Below are positions 8,447-16,437 of a DNA stretch of 64,000 bases, piece after piece. The notes beneath the pieces were generated by a model that worked only from the letters and a program-made list of their open reading frames with translations, did no database searches and was not told where the DNA came from. Positions within the stretch are counted from its first letter, which is position 1; every line of letters begins with the position of its first letter. The stretch is from assembly GCF_004343775.1 (NCBI RefSeq), contig NZ_PTXL01000009.1:124001-188000 (forward strand), read 5' to 3'. The position numbers and the translations under genes are program-made. The stretch comes from Burkholderia sp. SRS-46. Its GTDB lineage: Bacteria; Pseudomonadota; Gammaproteobacteria; Burkholderiales; Burkholderiaceae.

Positions 8447-9487
8447 TTAGCGAGCACTCTCACATCTGCGTGCCAGGTTCGATAGAGGTCGGGCGCTCGA
8501 CTCGGAAATCGAGAACGGTGCGTCACCAAGCGATCGAATTACAGAGCCGGCCTCCCCAAGCAACATAAACGTGTGGTCTGCACCCTGCAATAAATAGTAC
8601 GTCGAGTCGGATTTCGACGACTCCGTTGAGTTGCTTAGGATCACTGCTCGATAATACGAAAGCATCGTGCGACCTTCACACGCCCAGGCTTGCAGCTCCT
8701 GCGCAGCACGAGCCTGATCGCCGTACTGATATGGCACGCGACCAGTGACTGCCAGATAGATTTTCGCGAAATTTTCGCGCCCCAAGCGACGCGGTTCGTC
8801 CAGAAATGCGCTGACGAAGAACGTGTAGCCAAAAAGAGCCGCCTCAGCGGCCACGACAGCAAGCAGCATCACGAATGTCACACGCCGCATCGCGCGTCGT
8901 GGGCGAACGACGTGTTCTCGTTCGGCAGTACGGCCGTGCCGCGCTCCGAGCACCTTCCACCGCCACCACACTTCGGATGCTCGTCGCGCTTGCGGCTGGA
9001 GACCTCGCGTCGCGGTATAAGCCGCGACCGCGTAGCGCTGCCTCAAACCAATCTGATCGATACCGCTGCGGTACACGCGTCGAGCCCGCCGGCACCACCG
9101 CTTGAGCGGCAGGAATGGCCATCGCGCCATCATCCATTCAGGCACCGTCGCCATGACCCACATAATCAAAAACGGCGCCACTGCCGACAGCACAGGCATC
9201 ATCCAGACACGCGCCACGGTCGCGCCTCCAAGCATGACGTCGGATAGATCACGTCGAAACATCAGGCCCGGTACGCCGGCCGCCTCCTCCCAGCCGTTCA
9301 GGTAGGAACGGCCGACCACATAGGCGAGGCCTGTGACCACGGTCAGCGCGAGGGCGCATGCCTCAAACACATGCGCCGCTACATAGCGTCCGACTCGCTG
9401 CCCGATCGATCGCTTCGAATCAAGCACACGGGGCGCGTCCGGAGATTCAACGCTTTCGATATTCGGTAATGAAGCGTTCATCATCAC
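8447..9487 (-). CDS. Hypothetical membrane protein paired with a YhcG nuclease
   Basis: I do not recognise this 346-residue protein. Three hydrophobic stretches are visible, near residues 38-58, 93-113 and 203-227. Between the second and third is a basic, arginine-rich region, and about 115 C-terminal residues follow the last helix. Its ATG overlaps the stop of the upstream YhcG-like nuclease gene by four bases, so the two are almost certainly translated from one message. A nuclease with a membrane partner in a mobile-element-rich region could be a defence or toxin unit, but this is speculation; no motif shows a mechanism. The 100 bp downstream, up to the IS3 element, hold nothing recognisable. 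Confidence 0.75.
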   Translation of the reverse strand: MMMNASLPNIESVESPDAPRVLDSKRSIGQRVGRYVAAHVFEACALALTVVTGLAYVVGRSYLNGWEEAAGVPGLMFRRDLSDVMLGGATVARVWMMPVLSAVAPFLIMWVMATVPEWMMARWPFLPLKRWCRRARRVYRSGIDQIGLRQRYAVAAYTATRGLQPQARRASEVWWRWKVLGARHGRTAEREHVVRPRRAMRRVTFVMLLAVVAAEAALFGYTFFVSAFLDEPRRLGRENFAKIYLAVTGRVPYQYGDQARAAQELQAWACEGRTMLSYYRAVILSNSTESSKSDSTYYLLQGADHTFMLLGEAGSVIRSLGDAPFSISESSARPLSNLARRCESAR

Positions 9488-10518
9488 GCCCCCCGCTTAT
9501 CATCGAGCCGAGCCCGCGCTGTCGCAATCGATTGGTGCAGCTTCGCCTGCAGCGTCTCGCGTGGCGGCAGCACGGTGAGATACTCGGCGACGTGAATGCC
9601 GCTTTTGCCAAGCTCAAGCAATTCGATCTGCTCTTGCTTTTTTCCCGCACACAGGATGATGCCGATCGGCGGCGCTTCCTCCGGCTCCTGCTCATGCTTC
9701 GCGAGCCAGCGCAAGTACAGCTCCATCTGACTCTTGTACTCGGCCTTGAAGGATCCGAGCTTTAGTTCGATGGCAACAAGACGTTTGAGCTTGCGGTTGT
9801 AGAACAGCAGATCAAGATAGAAGTCGTCATCGTCGATTGGCAACCGCTTTTGGCGAGCAACGAACGTGAAGCCTGCGCCGAGCTCCAGTAGGAACTGTTC
9901 CATCTCGCGCAGAATCGCATCTTCGAGATCGCGCTCGAGGTAGTGATCGTTGAGGCCGAGAAAGTCGAGGACGTATGGATCTTTCAGCACGAGATCGGGC
10001 GTCATCTGCTGCGCGTCACGCAGGTGCGCCACTTCGCGCCGGATCACTTCGTCGGGTTGGCGCGATAGTGCGCTGCGCTCGAACAGCATCGACTGCATCC
10101 GCTCCTGCAACTGCCGCGACGACCAGCGCTCCAGGCGACAGAGTTCAATGTAGAAGTCGCGCTTGAGCGGGTCTTCGACGTACATCAACATCTTCAGATG
10201 GGTCCAGCTCAACTCTCTCCGCAGTGCGGAGAGAATTGACTCGTCCGAAAACACCTCGGCCGCGCGGATGCAGTGGCGCAATTGCTGCTCGCTCCAACCC
10301 CGGCCGTATTCGGCTCTCAGTTGCCGGGCGAGCGCGGGGAGGATCTGTTGTCCATAGCCCGCACGCTCCCCGCCCAGCACATCATCCCGAATGCGACAAC
10401 CAACCTGCCAATAAAGTAGGGTCAGTTCAGCATTGACGGCCGCCGCCGCTCGGGCGCGCGCCGAATCAATCATGCGGCGGACGTCGGTCAATAGGGATGC
10501 GGGGACGAGTTCGGTCAT
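9484..10518 (-). CDS. YhcG/DUF1016 family PD-(D/E)XK nuclease domain protein
   Basis: The 344-residue protein (from MTELVPASLLTDVRRM) has the DUF1016 layout. The N-terminal helical domain contains LTLLYWQVGCRI and RGWSEQQLRHCIRAAEVF. A PD-(D/E)XK-type nuclease core has FYLDLLFYNRKLKRLVAIEL with candidate catalytic residues near D236, E251 and K253. The family is common next to restriction-modification genes and mobile elements, and its cellular role is largely unsettled. The gene is translationally coupled to a membrane-protein gene downstream. An ATG 17 codons upstream (10569) is possible. A short inverted repeat inside the gene (10215-10233) recurs in front of it (10616-10642). Confidence 0.88.
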   Translation of the reverse strand: MTELVPASLLTDVRRMIDSARARAAAAVNAELTLLYWQVGCRIRDDVLGGERAGYGQQILPALARQLRAEYGRGWSEQQLRHCIRAAEVFSDESILSALRRELSWTHLKMLMYVEDPLKRDFYIELCRLERWSSRQLQERMQSMLFERSALSRQPDEVIRREVAHLRDAQQMTPDLVLKDPYVLDFLGLNDHYLERDLEDAILREMEQFLLELGAGFTFVARQKRLPIDDDDFYLDLLFYNRKLKRLVAIELKLGSFKAEYKSQMELYLRWLAKHEQEPEEAPPIGIILCAGKKQEQIELLELGKSGIHVAEYLTVLPPRETLQAKLHQSIATARARLDDKRGA

Positions 10519-10615
10519 CTTGTCAGGAATGGAGGGCTCGGCGGGCCGGCGCGCGCCAATAGGGGCCACGTTACCGGAATCTCAGCCACGGCGGAACCCT
10601 GCTGGGCGCTCCCCC

Positions 10616-10642
10616 AATTCTCTCCGCACCGCGGAGAGAATT
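10616..10642. repeat. Perfect inverted repeat upstream of the YhcG-like gene
   Basis: AATTCTCTCCGC and GCGGAGAGAATT form a 12-bp perfect stem around a 3-nt loop (ACC). A nearly identical hairpin, TCTCTCCGC-AGT-GCGGAGAGA, lies at 10214-10234 inside the YhcG-like gene. No T-run follows, so it is more likely a protein-binding site or small dispersed repeat than a terminator. The rest of 10643-10906 shows nothing I can name. Confidence 0.6.
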
Positions 10643-10906
10643 CAGCCGCCGGCCCGCCGAGGCCCAGCCCTGTCACCACGCTAAATGTGGGCGCTCGCAA
10701 TTGAGCTTCGACACCGCCAGAGACAAAGCCGCCCTTCCAGTCGCCCCGCCCGGATCGAAGAACCTCCAGGCCCGCGTGCGACGCAATGCCCAATGAACCC
10801 ACCCACCGGCACGTCGTCGCCCGCGCCAGAAATCCAAGGGCGCCGGAACGGTGATGGCACCGCTTTTCGATCGCCGCGGTGGGAGCGCTCAATTCCCTAG
10901 GGCGAG

Positions 10907-11082
10907 TGCCGCGCCGCCTGCACAACTAAAGTTGCAACCACCATTGTGCGTTGCAGCAATTCACGAAACCCCCGTCGCATAAGGCCGAGAGGCTCCATCT
11001 CGCTTCAACTAAAGTTGTGTCTATTCCATCTGCCCCCGTCAACTAAAGTTGTAGCGCAATGCGCGATTTCAACTAATCTTGT
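10907..11082 (+). repeat. Left end of the transposon with four transposase-binding-site-like repeats
   Basis: CAACTAAAGTTG-type sites begin at 10923, 11006, 11040 and 11070. The first three are exact, and the fourth is the variant CAACTAATCTTG. Spacings are 83, 34 and 30 bp. Multiple ordered sites next to the tip resemble TnsB or TniA binding arrays. The last site ends 34 bp before the transposase gene, so these sites may also let the transposase repress its own promoter. Confidence 0.75.
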
Positions 11083-11116
11083 GCCGTAATGGTCGACGCG
11101 ATGGCGGAGGCTCGGG

Positions 11117-13123
11117 ATGACACGGCGCGCTCGGTTGCGGACAAGCGATGCGGCGAAGAACGGCGACACCGAGCCGCTCGCCGAGGTCGATCTTGAGCAC
11201 TGGCCAGCCATCGATCCGCTGGCGCTGCCCGCTGAGCGTGGCGCCCTGTATCTGCGACGCGAACGTGCGATCCGGCTTTACCTCGAGGGCGCAACCGACG
11301 TCCAGATCAAAGCGGCCTGCGGGATGGGACGCAGTCAGGCCTATCGACTGCTGACCGAGCGCTGCCTCAAGCCGCATCCCGACGGGCGGATTCAAGGCTG
11401 GCGCGGCCTGTTGCCACATGCCCGCGTGAAAGCCTACGAACGAACGGCGCCGCTTGCGCTCAACGCATGGAGCGGCGGAGCCGTCGGCGCCCTGCAATGG
11501 GTGTTCGAGTCGCCCGCGGGGCGCGGATTCGAAGATAAGCTGCGCGAACGCATCCTCGGCAAACGTGCCGAGCTCGAAGCCTCGCGTCGACCGCGCATGG
11601 CCGTGTTTCGCTGGTTTCTCGCCGAGTTGCGCGAACGCGGCTTCGAGCGCCGCGGCGAATGGCCGTTCACCGTCGAGAAGCGCGGCTACGTGACGCTGGC
11701 CCGCTACATCGATCGCATCCTCGCCGAGCATCCGGCGCGAGCCCGCGAACTCGTCGGCGGGCTCGAAGCCGTGCGCAAGGCGCGCGCCGGCGACGGCACG
11801 CGTCGCCCGCCGCTTGCCCCATTCGAGCGCGTCGAATGCGATGCGCACAAGCTCGATGCACGCATGGTCGTGCTGGTGCCGTCGCCACACGGCGGCACCG
11901 AGCCGCGCATGATCCATCGTCTGTGGGTCGTCGTGCTGGTCGAGGTCGCTTCGCGCGCGGTACTGGGCTATCACCTCAGTCTGCGGCGCGAGTGCGCCGC
12001 GGAAGACGTACTGCGCGCGGTGCGCTGCGCCCTGATGCCGTGGATGCCGCGCGACCTGCAGTTCAGCGACGCCGCGTACGTACCGGGCGCCGGCCTGCCG
12101 TCCTATCGTTTCCCGCAGCTCGTGGGCGCGTGCTGGAACGAATTCAGCGTTGACGGCGCGCTGGCCAACATCTGCGGACGCGTCGAAAACGTGCTGCGCG
12201 ACGTGGTCGACGCCAGGATCGTCAAGCCGCAGGCTCCGGGGAGCTACAGCAGCCGGCGCAGCAAGGACGACCGACCGTTCGTCGAGTCGTTTTTCGGGCG
12301 CTTGGCCGCCGGCGGTTTCCACCGACTGGCGACCACAACGGGCAGTTCGCCTGCCGACAAGCGTGGTGCCGCCCCCAACGCCGCAGCTATGGCGACGCAT
12401 TTCCAGGTCGAGTACGCGCAGGAGTTGCTCGACACGCTGATCGCCAACTACAACGCCACGCCGCACTCGGGACTGGGCTATCGCAGCCCGCTCGAGCAGT
12501 TGGAGTGGCTGTTGGCCGTCGACACGTGGACGCCCCGTCTGGCCGAGCCTGCCGCGGTACGCCGCCTGGTCGGTACGCGCAAGCTGTGCACGTTGCTGGA
12601 AGGGATCAAGACCGGACGCCGTCCGCATTTCCATTTTGCCAATGCGCGCTACTCCGCCGAGTGGCTGTGCCTGCGCACGGACCTGCTCGGACAGGCTTTC
12701 TGGCTGCAGCTCGACAACGAAGACGACGCGCGCTTTGCGACGGTGTCGACCCAGCAGGGCCTGTTTCTCGGTGCGGTGCGCGCCGCACCGCCGTGGCACC
12801 TGACGCCGCACTCGCTATACGTGCGCGCGGCGATCCGCGCGCTCGAAAAGCGCCGACTCCTGCATCTGGCGACCCACGGCGATGCGGTCGAAGCGCCGAT
12901 CCGCTACGCGGAGGCCTCGCCCGACGGCAAGTTACCGGCTCACCCCGCCTATCTCGAAGCGCGGCGCATCCTGCAGCAGCAGGCGGAGCGATCGGCCGGG
13001 CAGTCGATGGTGAGCCTGGTCAAGCAACACGGAGCGCCGGTCGCGAACGCGGAGGCGCCGCCGACGGCGCCCGCGCGCAGCGGTACGCCGTTGCCACCGA
13101 TGCGCCGGGCCCAGCAATGGTAA
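11117..13123 (+). CDS. TnsB/TniA-like DDE transposase
   Basis: This 668-residue protein has an rve/DDE integrase core and the length of TnsB-type transposases. An N-terminal HTH-like region (residues 45-80, GATDVQIKAACGMGRSQAYR) resembles the DNA-binding part of the family. The first acidic residue is probably D242 in VECDAHKLD, the second perhaps D346 in NEFSVDGA, and the glutamate E390 in DDRPFVESFFGRL. A C-terminal Mu-type domain follows (ANYNATPHSGLGYRSPLEQL, then a beta-rich region). It overlaps the next gene by seven bases. It would bind the end repeats and carry out strand transfer. The subfamily is not certain; the second Asp is assigned only by spacing. Confidence 0.85.
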   Translation: MTRRARLRTSDAAKNGDTEPLAEVDLEHWPAIDPLALPAERGALYLRRERAIRLYLEGATDVQIKAACGMGRSQAYRLLTERCLKPHPDGRIQGWRGLLPHARVKAYERTAPLALNAWSGGAVGALQWVFESPAGRGFEDKLRERILGKRAELEASRRPRMAVFRWFLAELRERGFERRGEWPFTVEKRGYVTLARYIDRILAEHPARARELVGGLEAVRKARAGDGTRRPPLAPFERVECDAHKLDARMVVLVPSPHGGTEPRMIHRLWVVVLVEVASRAVLGYHLSLRRECAAEDVLRAVRCALMPWMPRDLQFSDAAYVPGAGLPSYRFPQLVGACWNEFSVDGALANICGRVENVLRDVVDARIVKPQAPGSYSSRRSKDDRPFVESFFGRLAAGGFHRLATTTGSSPADKRGAAPNAAAMATHFQVEYAQELLDTLIANYNATPHSGLGYRSPLEQLEWLLAVDTWTPRLAEPAAVRRLVGTRKLCTLLEGIKTGRRPHFHFANARYSAEWLCLRTDLLGQAFWLQLDNEDDARFATVSTQQGLFLGAVRAAPPWHLTPHSLYVRAAIRALEKRRLLHLATHGDAVEAPIRYAEASPDGKLPAHPAYLEARRILQQQAERSAGQSMVSLVKQHGAPVANAEAPPTAPARSGTPLPPMRRAQQW

Positions 13124-14157
13124 CGCCCCCTGGAACCGCAGACCCGCTCGTGGCAGCCCACGTGCCTCGCGATCATCCAGTCGTCACGCGCGACTATTCG
13201 CTATTTGCGATCGCGATTCACGACATGGCCGAGCGGATCGGCAGTTGGCTGGACGATCAGATAGACGGCGCGACCATTTTCGGACCGTCCCGCTTTGGCA
13301 AGTCGAGCGCTGTCGATCACTGGCTGCAGCGCCTGCTGTCCGAACGCCACGGCGGGTTCGTGCCATTGGTGATCTGGAGCCACACGGATTCCGGCAGCAG
13401 CCAGGCAGTGGCCAGCTTTTACGCGCACCTGCTCGATGCGAGCGGTCACCGGCTCGCTCAGGCGCGGCGCAGCCCGCTGGAACGGCAAACGATGCTTGTC
13501 GAGCGCTGGATCGAACTCGCCGCGCAGGGTGGCGGACGCTTCTTGGTGCTGGTGATCGACGAAGCGCAGGGCATGAGCCAGCGCGAGTGGCTGTGGCTGG
13601 TCGAATTGCACAGCTTGCTTGAGAAGCAACGCATTCGGCTGTGCGTGTTTTCGATCGCGTCGCTGCAGTTCTTCGACGAGCCGTTCGGCCTTGCGCTCGC
13701 AGGGAGCGCTCACGTCGCGGCGCGCTTCATGTTGGCCGCCGAGCCGTTTCACGGTGTGCGAACGACCGACGAGCTCGCCTACGTGATGCGAGGGTATGAC
13801 GACGGCAGCGAATGGCCACCCGGTTCGGGGCGGTCATTTACGGCGGGCTTGGCGCCACGCCCATGGACCGGTGGGTTCCGAATGGAGCACCAGGCCGACG
13901 CGCTGATGCAGGCGATGCTCGACAAGCTGCCGCCGCGCTATGCGGGGCCGATCGACTTCCCGATGAAAACCGTCGCCCAGTCGTGCCGACACGTGCTGCT
14001 GCGCATCGCAAGCGGCGCCGACGTCAACGTGGTGACGTCGGCGGACGCATGGCGGGCGGCCGTCGACGACTGCGGACACCGGGCGTTGATGGCGCTTGTA
14101 TCCGCGACGGCGGCGCTTCGGAGGGCGCTTGCGCGCGAGGAAAGCTCCCATGCCTGA
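13117..14157 (+). CDS. TnsC/TniB-like AAA+ ATPase, transposition regulator
   Basis: The 346-residue protein starts at an ATG that overlaps the end of the transposase gene (ATGGTAA), showing tight coupling. It has a Walker A motif GPSRFGKSS (residues 56-64) and a Walker B with VLVIDEAQG (144-152), as in the TnsC/TniB/IstB-like ATPases that choose target DNA and activate the transposase. The segment CVFSIASLQFFDEPFGLAL may hold the sensor region. The context next to a TnsB-like transposase supports the role strongly. No partner-specific domain is obvious. Confidence 0.83.
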   Translation: MVTPPGTADPLVAAHVPRDHPVVTRDYSLFAIAIHDMAERIGSWLDDQIDGATIFGPSRFGKSSAVDHWLQRLLSERHGGFVPLVIWSHTDSGSSQAVASFYAHLLDASGHRLAQARRSPLERQTMLVERWIELAAQGGGRFLVLVIDEAQGMSQREWLWLVELHSLLEKQRIRLCVFSIASLQFFDEPFGLALAGSAHVAARFMLAAEPFHGVRTTDELAYVMRGYDDGSEWPPGSGRSFTAGLAPRPWTGGFRMEHQADALMQAMLDKLPPRYAGPIDFPMKTVAQSCRHVLLRIASGADVNVVTSADAWRAAVDDCGHRALMALVSATAALRRALAREESSHA

Positions 14158-14237
14158 AGCTGGTCTGGCTCGATCGCCGCCGTCGGCACGGCGGACAGCT
14201 GCCGATGCGGTCGGTTGCATTTCTTTACGCGTGAAAC

Positions 14238-15653
14238 GTGCCGTCGGCCGAGTTGACCGGGGCGTTCGAGCCGGTTGTGGCCTGGCTGGAGACCATGTCG
14301 GCACTGATCCGGCCGGCGCGGCTGGACGACGCGCTGCTGCGCCGCGTGCCCGACAGCATTCGCTGGCTGGTGAGCACCGCGTGCACGCTCGGCGTCGCCT
14401 ATCCTCCGTGTCTGCGACCGGTGGCGCCCACCGCTCCGGTCGTGCTGGTTCGGCAGGGCCCCGGCACCCGCTCGGACCGGGCGCCGCCGCAACAGCCCCC
14501 GCAATCGCCGCTGCAAGACCGCTCGTTGTACTGGCTGGCCTCGCCGACCACCATCGTGTACCGGGCGCTCGCGCGTCACGTGCGTCGGCATCTGGCCCGC
14601 GACGGCAATCGCTGGGTTGCCCGTTTCGTCGCCGCTGGCGATCCACTCGTGATCGGTGACCACCTGCGCGCCAGCGACCGTGCACGACGGGCGTTCGCCG
14701 ACATGCTCTGGGCTCACACGATTGAGACCGAGGTCGAGCGCCGTCGCTGGCCGGACCGGCCCCCGCCGGTCGGTGAGGTCGCGCGCTTCACGGCGCGCGT
14801 GGTGGCAGGCAGTCAGGTGCTCGGTGCCCGAGGCATGGCAGCCTCTGCGCGAGACTGGCTGGAGGCCCATGCGGCGCGCGTCAATCTGGCCGGGGTCTGG
14901 CACGCGGCCGACGCCCAGGCAACGGCGGGCGCTTGTTCGGGCGTCGCGACGTGGGATGCGATGACGCTCGACGCAACCGGCTGCGAGCGGGTCTGGCTGG
15001 CGCGCGCCACGCCGGATGGTTTGCACTTCGCTGCGCCGTGGACGATGGGCTGGTCGGCGATCGCGCGCCTCGACAAGGCGGCCCGTCGGGCGCGGGACGC
15101 GGCGCGCGGACAGGCCCGTCTAGCGGCAATGTGGGCAGCTTGTCGCGGCGCCTGCTTGACCTGGTCGGAGGAAGCAGGTTGGCACGTGATCGACGCGATC
15201 GTGCCGGTGGACAGCGACGTGCGGCGGCGGCGCCTGCTCGGCGTAAAGGAGGGGCGGCCGTGGTGCTGGCTTTACCGTGCCGCCGATGGCCGCATCGTCG
15301 CGCGCTGGGATCAGGCGCGCCTGCAGGTACTGGACGCAACGCCCGACGCCGCCCTCGCGGCGCTACGGCGGTGCGCCCGCGATTACCGACGAATCTGCCA
15401 GGTCGAACTCCCTATTGCCCGACCGATCCCGCTGGTGGTGCCTGAACCGATGGATGCCCGCTTGACGGCGGACTACCTTAATTTCGTGGCGGTCATCCGT
15501 TACCAGACGGGATTTTGGCGAGACGCCGCGGTTTTGGCGGACGCTGCCCGTTTCCACCAGCACACCCAGGCCGCGCGCGGCGGGCTGCCCGGCAATTCGC
15601 CGTGGGTCAAATGGGGACGCCGGCGCGGAGGTTGGAATCGCATGAGCCGGTAA
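14238..15653 (+). CDS. Unknown third protein of the transposition module
   Basis: This 471-residue protein is read from a GTG 80 bp after the ATPase gene; no ATG is available upstream in the same frame because a TGA stands just before it. I do not recognise the family. It has no CxxC zinc-finger pairs like those of TniQ/TnsD and no TnsA-like nuclease motif that I can see. Visible features are a proline-rich stretch near residues 82-91, a long arginine- and alanine-rich helical middle, several Trp-rich segments (WCWLYRAADGRIVARWDQ) and a basic C terminus (WGRRRGGWNRMSR) suited to nucleic-acid binding. Its place directly after TnsB- and TnsC-like genes suggests a target-selection or accessory role, which is inference. 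Confidence 0.7.
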   Translation: MPSAELTGAFEPVVAWLETMSALIRPARLDDALLRRVPDSIRWLVSTACTLGVAYPPCLRPVAPTAPVVLVRQGPGTRSDRAPPQQPPQSPLQDRSLYWLASPTTIVYRALARHVRRHLARDGNRWVARFVAAGDPLVIGDHLRASDRARRAFADMLWAHTIETEVERRRWPDRPPPVGEVARFTARVVAGSQVLGARGMAASARDWLEAHAARVNLAGVWHAADAQATAGACSGVATWDAMTLDATGCERVWLARATPDGLHFAAPWTMGWSAIARLDKAARRARDAARGQARLAAMWAACRGACLTWSEEAGWHVIDAIVPVDSDVRRRRLLGVKEGRPWCWLYRAADGRIVARWDQARLQVLDATPDAALAALRRCARDYRRICQVELPIARPIPLVVPEPMDARLTADYLNFVAVIRYQTGFWRDAAVLADAARFHQHTQAARGGLPGNSPWVKWGRRRGGWNRMSR

Positions 15654-15822
15654 AAAAATTATCTTGCCGGCTTCATGATGGACTGCCGGAATGAAGGAAC
15701 TGGCGCACTCATTTTTCTAGTTGCCGCACCGATCGCGCGTCATCCACAACCGTCTGAAACGCCCTACTTTGGCCTGGCCAGTCGCCCCGCCAGATCGCTC
15801 TAACCGAAAACATGCACGGAAA

Positions 15823-16362
15823 TCACGATCTCCCCAAGTACCGCAGGCCATCCATGATCGCGATCACGACACGTGCACGATCGGCCGACGAGGCTGCTAC
15901 TCCAGTGCCGCGAGACTTGCTTCCTCGATCAAGGAAGCGCGCAATCATGTCGCGTCGTTCAACACACATGGCCTCCACATGCTCGCGCAAGTCCGCATCG
16001 CGCTCTGCCTGCAAGCGGGCCTCGGCCCAGACGACGTAATCGACACTGCTCGAATAGCAGCGCGCATACAGCAAAGCGAACTGGTGTTGAACGGGTTCGG
16101 ACGATACCGCGGCATCCTGCAGTAACGTCTCGATATTTTCTTGAATGTCGCGATGCTTGACGCGAAGAAGTTCGACGAAAAGCTCGCGCTTGCTCCCGAA
16201 GTTCGAGTAGAACGCGCCGCGCGTGTACCCGGCGCGCGCAACGATGTCCTCGACGCTCGATGCCGCCAGCCCCTGCTCCGCGATGCACAGCGCGGCAGCG
16301 TCGAGCAGGACCCGACGGGTGTATTCGCGGCTTTCCGCACGTGTCATCCGCGTGGGTCGCAT
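15823..16362 (-). CDS. TetR family transcriptional regulator
   Basis: The 179-residue protein begins MRPTRMTRAESREYTRRVLL. Its N-terminal TetR HTH is seen in CIAEQGLAASSVEDIVARAG and YTRGAFYSNFGSKRELFVEL. The ligand-binding half is short but ordinary. It lies 75 bp downstream of the outer-membrane factor gene on the same strand and may be co-transcribed with it, giving the efflux region a second TetR besides the divergent one at 17976. The start at 16362 is preferred over an upstream in-frame ATG at 16407 because it begins just before the conserved HTH. The 169 bp separating it from the transposition genes contain nothing recognisable. Its effector is unknown. Confidence 0.85.
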   Translation of the reverse strand: MRPTRMTRAESREYTRRVLLDAAALCIAEQGLAASSVEDIVARAGYTRGAFYSNFGSKRELFVELLRVKHRDIQENIETLLQDAAVSSEPVQHQFALLYARCYSSSVDYVVWAEARLQAERDADLREHVEAMCVERRDMIARFLDRGSKSRGTGVAASSADRARVVIAIMDGLRYLGRS

Positions 16363-16437
16363 ATTCCAGAGCACGCCTCGCACAAAGAACAGGGAGCACA
16401 ACGTCACGCCCCGCCAACGCGTCGGTACGTACGGCCG

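Noticed and set aside
9484..10518. The YhcG-like nuclease as a TnsA substitute for the transposon
   Set aside because: It lies outside the left end, points away from the transposase gene and belongs to DUF1016, not to the TnsA family.
12505..14157. Long plus-strand frame of 550 codons
   Set aside because: Only the part from 13117 encodes the TnsC-like ATPase; the upstream part is an out-of-frame reading of the transposase gene.
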